Source: Micromussa lordhowensis (Eukaryota > Cnidaria > Anthozoa > Scleractinia > Lobophylliidae). Taken from it: a DNA stretch of 64,000 nucleotides. Below, piece after piece: positions 1-10,300 of the stretch (position 1 is its first letter; each line of letters opens with the position of its first letter). The stretch is taken from contig OZ026600.1 of the NCBI GenBank assembly GCA_964020085.1, positions 38,712,919 through 38,776,918 on the forward strand, read 5' to 3'. Made by a program: the position numbers and the translations under genes. Under the pieces are notes generated by a model, which had not been told where the DNA came from, searched no databases, and worked only from the letters and a program-made list of their open reading frames with translations.

Positions 1-55
1 GAACATCAATACAAATATATCCACACCAAAACAAATACGTGTTATTAAAATGGGG

Positions 56-310
56 TTGACTGACCTACATGACTCCTACGGTTCGTGGCATTTGTACATT
101 GGCCGTTATCTTTTCGGTCGCTCGACCGTTTTTGTTGCTTCACTCTTGTTTATGAAGGACACTTCATGTTGTGGTATAAGGAGAATTTTCCAGTAGAGTT
201 GAGCTGTTAGACCGTGCTATGGTAAATTTTTAGAGGTCACGGTCTGCATGATCTCCGCTATTATCTCCCTGTCGCTTCGTCGAGTCTGACACCTCTGTAA
301 TTTGCATTGT
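56..310. repeat. Direct repeat, copy 1
   Basis: The stretch from CCTACATGACTCCTACGG to GTCTGACACCTC is repeated, diverged, at about 627-862, which lies inside the foldback element. Shared anchors include CCTACGGTTCGTG and GGCACTTCATGTTGTG. Confidence 0.75.
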
Positions 311-423
311 TCAGGCTCATTTCTATTGCAAGAAGAGATGTATTTGCTTTCGAGGGACAAAAAATTAAATTTACCATGAACATGTTGCTTACTTGCATTC
401 GATATTGTGGAGTGTAGGTTTTT

Positions 424-523
424 GTCGAGGGTCGAGGGTAACATATCGAGGGTCGAGGGTCGAGGGTCGTGGGTCGAGGGTCGAGGGTCGAGGGTCGAGA
501 GTCGAGGGTCGAGGGTCGAGGGA
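424..523. repeat. GGGTCGA heptamer tandem array
   Basis: About 14 units of (GGGTCGA), with occasional variants GTGGGTCGA and GAGAGTCGA. The reverse-complement array is at 2578-2628. Confidence 0.9.
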
Positions 524-626
524 GATAAAAAAGTTAAAAAAGTCAATATCCCATCCTATATTAAACTAATATATAACGTTAATCTTCAGTACTTTTCTTG
601 CGCCTGTTGTGTAAGCGTTTGAAGTT

Positions 627-862
627 ATTGACTAGCCTACACGATTCCTACGGTTCGTGACATTTGTACATTTGCCGTTCTCTGTTCGGTCTCTCGACCT
701 TTTGTTGCTTCATTCGTGTTTATGAAGGGCACTTCATGTTGTGTTATAGAGAGGAATTTTTAGTAGAACTGAGCCGTTAGACTGAGCTATAGCAAATTTA
801 GAGGTCATTGGTCTGCATAGTTTCCGCTGTTATCGCATGTCGCTTTGCAGAGTTTGACACTA
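627..862. repeat. Direct repeat, copy 2, inside the foldback
   Basis: Diverged copy of 56-310 in the same orientation. One copy is outside and one inside the foldback element, so the element probably carries a fragment of a family already present at the site. Confidence 0.7.
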
Positions 863-938
863 TTTTTCTAAATTTGGGTCACTCGTCACGCCATGATCTT
901 AGCTTATGAGTCGTGTTTGGCCTGTTGAGCAACACTTT

Positions 939-1799
939 ATGCACTTGTCATCGGCTTCCCCGAGGGGGGGGAGGGGACCCCGGGCTGATGTGGGGACTTT
1001 GCAAATTGTTCATTTCAAAGTTCTTGTATTTCCCCACCCCTGGGGGAATTTTTTATTGCAAAGTCCCCACTATTTGGCGAAGCCAAGTACCCAACTGGCT
1101 TCAGACCTTTATTTTGGCTCTTTGAACAGTAAGCAAACGCTGTGATTTTTTCTTGAATACTACCTAAGCTGCTCGCAGTCTGGTGAAAATTTCAACTTTT
1201 CTTCCCGTCCTGAATTCCCCAGATTCTGTTTTAAATCTATCCGGACTGATGAAGAACAAGGGAAAGCACACTATCATGATGGTTTATTAAACGTTCTTTT
1301 GTTTTCGGAGTACTCTGAACGGTTACTGTGATACTTCAGAAATTAAGATTCTTGTGAATATCTAAAAAAAATCAACTTTGTCTATCCTTAACAATTTGTA
1401 TGCTGTTCTAAATTTGTCCTGATTAATGAGTAATGTATATGGTTCGACAAACATTAATAAAGAACTTATAAAATATCAACACGTTCATTGTCTGCTTCTA
1501 AGCACAATGCGAAATTGAAAATGTCTACTTTTTCGTTTGTCAGGGGCACGCAACGGATCATTTCGGTAAAATATCTGTTCGAAAGGCCTTTGAAGTAACC
1601 GATCGTTCCCAATCTCCTCTCAGCTGAACAGAAGCGAAGTCCCCACATTCTCCCCGAGAGTTGGGCATTAAAAAATCTAAGTCCCCACATTTCCCCCACC
1701 ACAAGGGCAGAAATTTGTTGCAAAGTCCCCACAAAGTCCCCATATTTCCCCACATCAGCCCGGGGTCCCCCCCTCGGGGAAGCCGATGACAAGTGCATT
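939..1799. mobile_element. Inner inverted-repeat element with GTCCCCAC motifs
   Basis: ATGCACTTGTCATCGGCTTC at 939 is mirrored at 1749-1799, with GC-rich CCCCGAGGGG and CCCGGGCTGATGTGGGG next to it. The motif AAGTCCCCAC recurs at least six times inside. TTA flanks both ends (TTA/TGCACTTG and CAAGTGCA/TTA), which would fit a PIF/Harbinger 3-bp duplication; that class call is tentative. Confidence 0.6.
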
Positions 1800-2933
1800 A
1801 TTCCTTTTCCTCCGGGCCAGTGAAGCGCACAGATATATGTATTTCTAGTAATTTTTTTTCTCGGCTAAATATTCTCTTGAACAAGCCACTATCTAACGCC
1901 TACAGTTTTCGATGTTCTTGCCGGATGATTTAGGAAACGGTAGGAATACTTTCTGTCCCGATTCGTTCAACTCTTTGAGAGATTTCTTCCATCTGTCGAG
2001 ACATCTCGAGTCGGTATTACACTCACCCAAACAGCAGTGTTTGGTACCAACCATTTCTTGTCTTTCTAGAAGCTAACTCTACAACTTGATTAAGTTTTTC
2101 GCTTTTTTCCTTCAGGACCGCACTCCGCGCTCATACATTTCTTTGTAGCCGATCGCAATGTTTGTCTGAGTCTGTGCGGGGGTCTCATGGAATCTCATGT
2201 GGCGATAGTGCACAGCGCTATTGGAATAGTTGTGAATTTTGGCCGAATATTCGTGTAAAAATCGTTGCTAATTGACACAACAAACTTATCTTTGTCGTTC
2301 GAGAGTTAACATCAAACTGGTGGCTCCCCGAAGCATAAAAGCAATCGCCGTCCCCAGGCGGATTGAAGGCAACGCAGTCGTATCCTAACTGTTCAACTCT
2401 CTTTTCCATAGGGTTAGAACAAAGAAGAAATAACAACGATCGAAGAAAGAGTCGTCGAATAACTTCAAACGCTTACACAACAGGCGCAAGAAAAGTACTG
2501 AAGAGACGAACCGCGCGATTAACGTTATATATTAATTTAATATAGGATGGGATATTAACTTTTTAAACTTTTTTACCTCCCTCGACCCTCGATATGTTAC
2601 CCTCGACCCTCGACCCTCGACCCTCGACAAAAACCTACACTCGATATTGTGACACCGGGCGCGGCTGTGATTACAACTGTTTGCAAGCACAGTAGGTAGA
2701 TTCGTATCACGGATATCATATTTGTCGTCGTACGTTCTTCTTCGGAGACGCCGTAGCTTTACTTTGAGAAAGCTATACGTTTGTCTAGAGATATTATGCT
2801 TCTTGCAGCTATCCGAAAAAAGTCAAGGAAGAAATTGTCGACTACGCAAGTCATTTTCCACGGTAATAATGTTAACCACAAACCTCTGTCGCTTCTCGAT
2901 TTGCTTTTTACATGACAGACAGTAAAACGGAAA

Positions 2934-3012
2934 CGTGAAAAGAAGTGAATTTGTCGAGTTCGACGGGAGAAAGTCGAACAAATGTTCGAGATATCGCGGT
3001 ATCTTTAGCAGG
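2934..3012. other. Unoccupied target site of the 13271-15447 element
   Basis: This stretch matches, reverse-complemented, the right flank (15448-15500) followed directly by the left flank (13245-13270) of the inverted-repeat element at 13271-15447. It has a single CAAATG where that locus has the duplicated CATTTG. It therefore shows the site before insertion. Confidence 0.85.
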
Positions 3013-3555
3013 AGCTCAGTGATCTTAATATCACCGAGTCCTCACATAGTATATGTCGCCCTTTTTAGCGCCTCTTCTGCAAAGAATGCAAGTTTCTTCC
3101 CGATCATGAATATTCATCTCCTTAGGGAAAAAACCGCAAACGTTAATTTATGCCTATTTTGCAGATTGGGGCAACATTACAAAGTTCACACTTACGTCAT
3201 CAGTATGGAATTTTCGGCGGTAAATCGCAGACGTCCTTCTTGCGAAACGCTACTCGGGCCGGGAGCGAAGGACGGCTGTTTTCGCAGGCTACGACAATAC
3301 AAACGGAGTGGAGTGATCGTTCGTGGATTGCAGCGGCAATCGGAACGTCCTGTTATAGTTTTTAAGCCAGTTGTAACAACTTATTTTTCATGTCTGGCTA
3401 CAAACCAAGTATTGTTCAAGTGGTAGTAAATCTCACACATTTGCTGCATGGTTGGACTCAATGGTTGGACATATCTGGGTTGATGACGTAATGCTTTATT
3501 TACCAAGTTTGGTGCTGATCGTTTCTTCAACCCTCAGATGAATTTACTTCTCCCT
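3013..3555. other. No recognised gene
   Basis: Open frames run through here (for example 2935-3426) but show no family I recognise and begin in repeat sequence. Treated as non-coding. Confidence 0.5.
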
Positions 3556-3559
3556 CCGT

Positions 3560-3865
3560 ACCAGACGCTCCGTTACGAGAAGGTATGGTAAAGTCCGCAT
3601 ACGAGCCAAGTGGCTCATTGGGCCGGAGCTTATCCCGGTTTCAGTAGCACGAAGCGACTAGGAAGATTTCTACTCCCCCCTGGATGAGATGCTAATCCAT
3701 CGCAGGGTTACTCCAGCATTAAATTCGCCGGTACCCATTTATACACCTGGGTGGAGAGAGGCACCGTGAGAGTCAAGTGTCTTGCCCAAAAACACAACAC
3801 AATGTCCCCGGCCAGAGCTCGAACCCGGAGCGCTCGCTCCCATTAGGCCACCGCCATGATACAGA
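3560..3865 (-). mobile_element. tRNA-derived SINE, minus strand
   Basis: Read on the minus strand it has a tRNA-like head with a B-box (GGGTTCGAGC), then TTTTGGGCAAGACACTTG, CTCCACCCAGGTGTATAAAT and CCACTTGGCTCGTATGCGG. A diverged copy lies at 24600-24845. The body resembles a SINE superfamily widespread in animals (possibly MetaSINE; name from memory). Confidence 0.75.
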
Positions 3866-3889
3866 GCACAGTATTCATAGCATTTTCAA

Positions 3890-4490
3890 TGGCTTTAATA
3901 TATAGATTTAGGCCAGCCTAAAAGCGTAGCTCCTGGGCCGGGTTGTTCAGAGCCCGATCAAACTAGCCGAGGATAAAGTAGAATTTTGATTTGAGTTTTG
4001 TAACTTTGCGGTGAGATTTTCTGTATATTGTTTTTGTGTTTTGAATTTTAATGAAAGCAAAATACGCAAAACAAAAGCAGTGAAAAAACTTTGTACAAAA
4101 GAAAAGGTTATAATTCGGTTAAATTTTAATCCTGGGTTAGCGTTAACCGGCTTCCTACCAACCCTACGCTGTTTACAGCAAGTTAATCCTGACATGAGCC
4201 CGCGATCTGATCGAAAAAAGCAGCACTTGGGCAGCGGTCAACTTTAAAAAAACACGTGACCTCGATGAGCCCTGAACTTGAGCCCGCGATATGGTCACGT
4301 GATACTGGTCAGCGGATTCCTTGTTTTGACAGGTGTCAATTGACTGCAACATGGATGTCCAAAGGACGCTTTAAACCAAGGGTACATGTGCTCTGTCAAC
4401 CTACAAGGAAAGCCCGCGAAAACTGAAGCCTCGTTTTGGTTTACGTGTCAATTGTGGCCGCCATGTTGCGCGACTCCACCACCGTCGTCG
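3890..4490 (+). repeat. Dispersed repeat, copy A
   Basis: Shares long similarity in opposite orientation with 57195-57760: GAGATTTTC.., AATCCTGGGTTAGCGTTAACC, GAGCCCGCGAT, GTCACGTGATACTGGTCAGC, CAGGTGTCAATTGAC, GCCATGTTGCGCGACTCC. A short terminal fragment (GGAGCTCTG...GGCTAAATCTATTTATTA) also occurs at 58718-58760. Confidence 0.75.
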
Positions 4491-4507
4491 TCGTCGTCGT
4501 CGTCGTG
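4478..4507. repeat. (GTC)n microsatellite
   Basis: About eight tandem GTC units after CCACCACC. Confidence 0.9.
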
Positions 4508-5145
4508 CGTACGCGCCCACGAGCAATACCGCTAGCCATGATACACATGAGAAAATCAGTTCATGGGTTCCCTTCAGTTTCCTAATATGGGTATGGGGCT
4601 CCGCTTGGCGGCCTTCGGCCGCCGGAGCTCCGCTATAATGATTTAATCGTTCTCAGTCGGTACGAGATGTAAAGCTCCTTCATTCTACATTTGGCCCCGA
4701 AATCGGTGTCGGGGTATAGGGTGAGTAGTCCACGACATCAACTGGACCAAACAGTTCAGTCCCAGGCCGCCAGGTTAAAATCAAGTTTAATCTTAGCAGC
4801 CTGCGTGGCAGGCGTTTCTGAAAAAGCATGCGAAGGGAACGAAACTGCGAAAAATAAGGAGTAGAGGGGAGGGGGTGAGGCGATTCCTTATCTCCCCACC
4901 ACCTCCCCCTTCTCGATCACCCCCTCCCCACTTCTGGCCAATATTTTGCTCACCCCGGGCGCGCTCATTCGCTCGCTTGTTCCATCTCTCCGCCTGGAAA
5001 AGGAAAAGGAAACGGCTACCACGCAGGATAATTCTTAGTGACTCTAGGGATTTTTGAGGGCATTATTTTATCCACCCGTGTCCAATAGTTAATTAGCAAA
5101 ATTTACCAGAAATTGGATTAAACCTGTTTGAAGAGCATAGAAGTC
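4508..5145. other. No gene; short GC palindrome
   Basis: Contains the short perfect palindrome GGCGGCCTTCGGCCGCC near 4609 and a C-rich stretch near 4895. No coding signal. Confidence 0.6.
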
Positions 5146-7189
5146 TTTATTCACAATCCACATGGAATAAATTAGAACGGGTACTGTTAAAATACATCAT
5201 AAAATAAAAAGTCTTAAAAATGTCAGAAACATGTTACTTGTCTACCCACTGCAAAATACCAACACAAGAAAGCTACAAATCAATTATATTTTTGACCGTA
5301 AGTGTATGAATATAAAAAGATACGATAAAACTACTTTGTCCATTCACTCAGGAACTTATTTATCAGAATTATTGCAGTCGCTTTACTCTTTCATGAATCT
5401 TTGAATTAATACAATAGCACCTCTTTTGCTTGCGTGACTTGCACTAGCGTTACTAAACGATGCTTTAGAGAATATTACAAACTGTGATAGTACAATGTTC
5501 ACCTTCTGTCCATTATTTGTCGCATTTAGCTTCCTATAGGTATCAAAACCTGCTTTGTTTGTTTGTAAACCTAAAATATAGTTACAAAGAGTCAAATCTA
5601 ACACCAGAAAAAACACAAAAGTTGACTTTGTAACTACGCTTGGAAAAGAAAACTGACGGAGCACATTAAATACATGTACAGTGAAGACCTCTCGTACAGT
5701 CAGAAAAAAGCTATTATTACAACACAAAATTGCGACTACATTCAAATGATGTTAGTTTCTTTTCATGTATATGTTTAATACTTGAGAAACGGGAAAATAT
5801 ACCTTTTTAACGTACTGACACAGCAATTAAACTCCATCGATTTCTGCAATACCTTAAAAAAGTTTAAATATTTAGTTACTACTTTATCCCTCAAAAGCGT
5901 TTACCGGGAACAAGCCCACAGGGATGTTTAAGTATAAAATATGGAGCACCAAAGGCCTTCATTAAATATATATAACTACCTTGAGCAATAATTTGTTTCT
6001 AAACTGACAAACATTCAAACGGGTTACTAATACACAAAGTAAAAGCTACTAAAGAAGAGAGATTGATCTTTGCCACTCCTGACGTGACACGCCGACTATT
6101 GCGTGATTTAAGCGAAGTCACGAGAGTCATGGGATTCGGATATAAAAACTTTCTTACAGCTCACAAAACATGAGTTGCATGTGAAAAAATATCTTACTCC
6201 ATATTTTGCAATAGAGCAGTTTTAAACCCAATGTCGTAAAACCAAAACTAAACCAATTACTTACCAATTAGTCTACTCGGCCAATCTTTGGCTGAGTAGT
6301 CAAACTGGTAAGTAACAGGCCACTTTCGGTATATTAAAATTAAGCTGACAGTGAGGCCTTGAGGACACAAACAAAAGAAATGAATAAAAATGGGCATTCA
6401 GTTTCCTTTGTTTGTGTCCTCTAGGCCTCAGTGCCAAGCTGAATTTTAATATATCGAAAACAGTCTTTGGCTTGGTTTTGGTTTTACAACAATCAATTGA
6501 AAACTGCTCTACTATTGGTTTATGGGAGTGGTATGAATTGAAAATTCACAATTCCAGGAGTGACGTATTATCAAACCCCTTGTATGGGATGTTTTAAAAT
6601 CTCTACATAGCAAATGACTTACAACAGCGAGTTTATATTGTCTTAGAGACACGATAAAGGAAAAGGAAGAGCTCCTTCGTATTAAACCCATGTGAGATAT
6701 TTCAGTCTCACATCATAATTACATTTACACATAAAACAATGCTGGTGATAACCAATTTTCAACATCATCTTAATACTGTACAATAATTATTTGAATCCAC
6801 ATTAAATAACATAGCTTGAATTTAGGTCCCCATTTTTCCTGATGGTAATTTCAAGAGCCACACAAGCAATCCTCATCGATAAATTAGTTTTGGGGAAGTG
6901 ATGTGAAATATAAATACTTTCCACTGTAGTCTATGTAATTGCATAGACCTAAAAGCTCCAACACTGAGGAAAGTATTTTCTTGAAATTTTCTTACAAAAG
7001 ATATATTATTTGATATACTTTTTCAAAAACGCTTACAAAGACTACTCATTCACAAGTAGTTCTCTTCGCATCTTTGCACAAGCCAGTTTAGAGCATGGTT
7101 TTACTCCTTTAAGGGTACAAGTTGTACTGCTCTATGGAGGATATGTAAAAGAACAATCAAGATTTAATACCAACAGGAAATTTTCCTTG
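5146..7189 (-). other. Probable ARID4 3' UTR / downstream region
   Basis: About 2 kb after the TAA with no coding signal. It holds one palindromic MITE (6212-6511). A canonical AATAAA on the minus strand lies at 5146-5151; a weaker ATTAAA at 7162-7167 is only 23 bp after the stop. Which one is used cannot be told from sequence. Confidence 0.35.
6212..6511. mobile_element. Palindromic MITE (AGAGCAGTTTT family)
   Basis: Ends TAGAGCAGTTTT and AAAACTGCTCTA, subterminal GTCGTAAAACCAAAAC / GTTTTGGTTTTAC, and an inner inverted pair TATATTAAAATTAAGCTGAC / GCTGAATTTTAATATA with GAGGACACAAACAAA in mirror. A simpler relative is at 47068-47219. Confidence 0.75.
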
Positions 7190-7305
7190 TTATCTACATT
7201 CTACAGGTGGGATGCTTGGAGAAGGGATGGCATGCGATGATGATGAGGAGGACGAAGACGGTATAGATTTATGTACCTCGTGAACTTCTTCAGCTTCAGC
7301 TGCTT
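7190..7305 (-). CDS. ARID4: ARID4 exon 21, terminal exon
   Basis: Encodes [16 protein letters not shown], a run of eight serines, and PSIPPVECR then TAA. The final VECR matches the vertebrate C-terminus. Acceptor gtattgcag. Confidence 0.95.
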
Positions 7306-10300
7306 CTGCAATACAATAGAAAGATATAGCATTATATATTACTGTTCATACTGTATGTTTCAAAGCCCATAGCCCAGAGGCCAGTGAGGTACATTTTGAC
7401 CTCAGTTAGAAAGGCATTCTGTCTATCTTTGAATTGCTTTCTTGAAAAAACTAAACAAAATAAAAAACAGTTCGAAGAATTAGAACACACTTGATTTCTT
7501 GATAAAAAGGTGAAGAAAAATAGAAACACACCTCGTTTCTTCTTGAGTCTCTTCTTCTTTCTGTCAATACTGGCCACTTCAGCTTTAAGGGAACTATACA
7601 TTTTCCTCATTTCATTTATCTTGTCCTGGAGTAATCTGATGCGTTCCCCACCATCTTCCTTTGCTTTAATTTCCTCTGAAAAATAATGCGAGAACACTTA
7701 TGCATTCTTTTTAACGTGTCTACAGAAAGCGTTGAAAATTCCTCTTTAAAATGCCAGCTGCTTGAAATGTTAAAGGAGAAGTAGCAAGTGGATTTGGGGT
7801 CACTTCAAAACAGAAACCTTGTTGCTGAGCAGCTTTGATGATGAAATGGATTATAACTGGAAAATGTTAGGTTAGTTTCTTTCAAGTTCTCGCAGGTTCC
7901 TTTCCAAAATGCCCTCAAAACGGAACATGATTTCCTCCTCTTCAATTGATTCCTTTCTCATGGTGTTGTAACGTTTCTAAGTAAGGATATCTTAGCAAGT
8001 TTAATCTTCCATGATACTTTTCCTTCAAGGAAGAATGTATATAAAAATGTCTCTTGCACTAAAGTGAGCTACTTGAAGCTAACTAGTGTTTGCCAGGTAA
8101 AAATCCCATTTAAGAAACCATGATGACTATTTTTACTGGTAAATTTAATCACACAATCATATTGGTGACCTTTTCACTGACAACTTATAAAAATTGATTC
8201 ATGTTCTTAAAGGGCAAAAGTATAAACTGAAGGAAAACTGAATTCCTGGTCTTTTCATGTATGTGGAAGATCTTTACATTGGTGCTAGTCTTACCTAGAT
8301 CCATGTCAAATGACATCCTGGGACGGCGAGGTGATGAAAATACTCCTTGTGCTCCCTGTGACTGATTATACACTGGACTCCCTGGAGCATCACTGCCTGT
8401 GCTGTCATTACCAGATGTGTGCCGATGTTTCTTCTTTTCCTTCCTTTTCTTATGCTTCCTGTGATGCTGGTCAGAATTTTTCTTTTCCAGTTTACTATCC
8501 TTTTCAGTACTGTTATGTTCACAAGTATTTTCAGTTGTATCTCTCCTAGGAGAATTCTCTACAGGCTCATTAGTTTTCTCACTGTCATCACTACATTGAG
8601 CAGAACTGGATGCCGTTGAGTCACTGACAAGATCCAGTTTAGTGTCCTCTGTGCAAGAAGCTGAAACCGTTTCCATGGTAGTTGGACTACCCAGTGTTTG
8701 CAGTGGCTGATTTCCTATCTTAACTACTGTGTTGTCACTAAGCAGCTCTTCCACATCTCTCTCTTGCATACTATTCTCATTTTCAACTTTAACTCTTTTG
8801 GGCTCAGGGCATGTCTCACTGGTGTCTTCGAAATCTTTACTAACTCTTTCTGGAGATGCAACACTTTTTATTAAACCATTTACAGTTCTCTTACTCTTAT
8901 CCTTCCTTTTTCCATTAAAATTACCAGAGCTGTGCTCAGATCCTTGCTCCACATTAGGAATTTCACAGGACACTCCATTTCCACAATAAGAAGTTAAATT
9001 CTTTGTGACATCTGCCGTTTCACTACTGCACACAAAATTCTTCTCTTCCTCAGTTGTTACATTTTCTGTTTGTCCTGACATTACTTCTGGGATTGGCTGT
9101 ACATCGTTCACTACCTCTGCAGATTTGTTCTGTTGCTCTGTTTACAAAAAAATATACATGTAGCTCAGTTCACAATTCACGAACTATATTTTTCAGAAAT
9201 CGTTCCACACCAAATAATATAGTTACTGACTTAGCATCCTATCTGCGAGTAACAGGAATATTCCTAGTTGTTTTCCTGGATACAGACTTGTGCCTATGGT
9301 CCACACTCCTGGAGCATTTTTTGTTCTTTTAGAATGCTGAGAATATAACTTTTTGGCAACCATTACATTGTCTTACCAGCTAATGATGGTTCTGGTGTAG
9401 TTGACTTTTGCCGCCTTCTTGACAAAGGGCTTTTCACTGAAAAAAGGATATGACAAGTTTTAATTCATATTTCGCCTGCAGGGCTGTTGTGGTTTAGGTA
9501 TCTCTACAAAGTACAGAATGATATTATTCCCCAAATTTTCTTTTGATTTGAACATGAATATTGAGCTTTAAAGAACATGCATCCAAGTTGGCTGCAAGTC
9601 TATGCCTAAAAGGGCCCAGGTTTGATTGACTGGGGGAAAACAAATCTTGCTTAAGCTTCATGACAAAGTAGTTCCCTTGAAACCTTTATTACCTTATGCA
9701 AACCACAAGAGTAATAGCCATAAGAAGAGCAAGCATAACAATAATTGTTATGCTTGCTGTTCTTATGGCTGTTACTCTTGGCTCGTAATTATTTATCTGC
9801 TTGTTAAGTATCCACTCATAAACATTTTATAGCTGGCGTCTGTAAACTGATGACCAGTGAAAGTTGGAAGTGAATGGCTTCTTCATGTGCTTTTTCTCCC
9901 CATGTAACGTGACATAATTAGACACCAGGCACCAAGCATTGGTCAGCTTGGCGAGGCAAGGAACTTTAAGCCTTAAAAGCCCTGTAGGCAATACAGAGAC
10001 TTGATACAGCTCATCCTGGAACATTTACAAACTATAAACTATGATTTCTTTTTTTTTTGTTTTTGTTTTGGCCCTTCAAACTATCAGCTGCATAAAACAT
10101 CTGATAGCAGCATCTTACCTTCATCCAATCCATTTGACATCTCTGAAAGTGAGTTCCTCTCTGACCTTGTGCGACCTGCACCTCTGCCAGGGCCAGTTTT
10201 AGGAGACTTTCCAAGAGATGGTGACACTGATCCAGACCTTGTGGAAGGAGAGCATGGTCTCTTCAGTACACACTTTGAACCATTTGATGCAGATGATGGC

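Larger units (their letters stand above)
410..2642. mobile_element. Foldback element with GGGTCGA heptamer arms and 9-bp target duplication
   Basis: Inverted ends GAGTGTAGG...CCTACACTC are flanked by identical 9-bp GATATTGTG at 401-409 and 2643-2651. The outer arms (410-630 and about 2457-2642) pair over heptamer arrays and a unique segment through GCGTTTGAAGTTATT. The left array is about 100 bp and the right about 50 bp. A 9-bp duplication fits Mutator-like elements and classical foldback elements. No transposase is seen inside. Confidence 0.8.

Noticed and set aside
2935..3426. 163-codon plus-strand frame
   Set aside because: Begins in repeat sequence shared with 13.2 and 15.4 kb; no family features.
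9706..9780. miRNA precursor
   Set aside because: There is essentially no loop at the centre of the palindrome, so it does not look like a Dicer substrate of normal shape.
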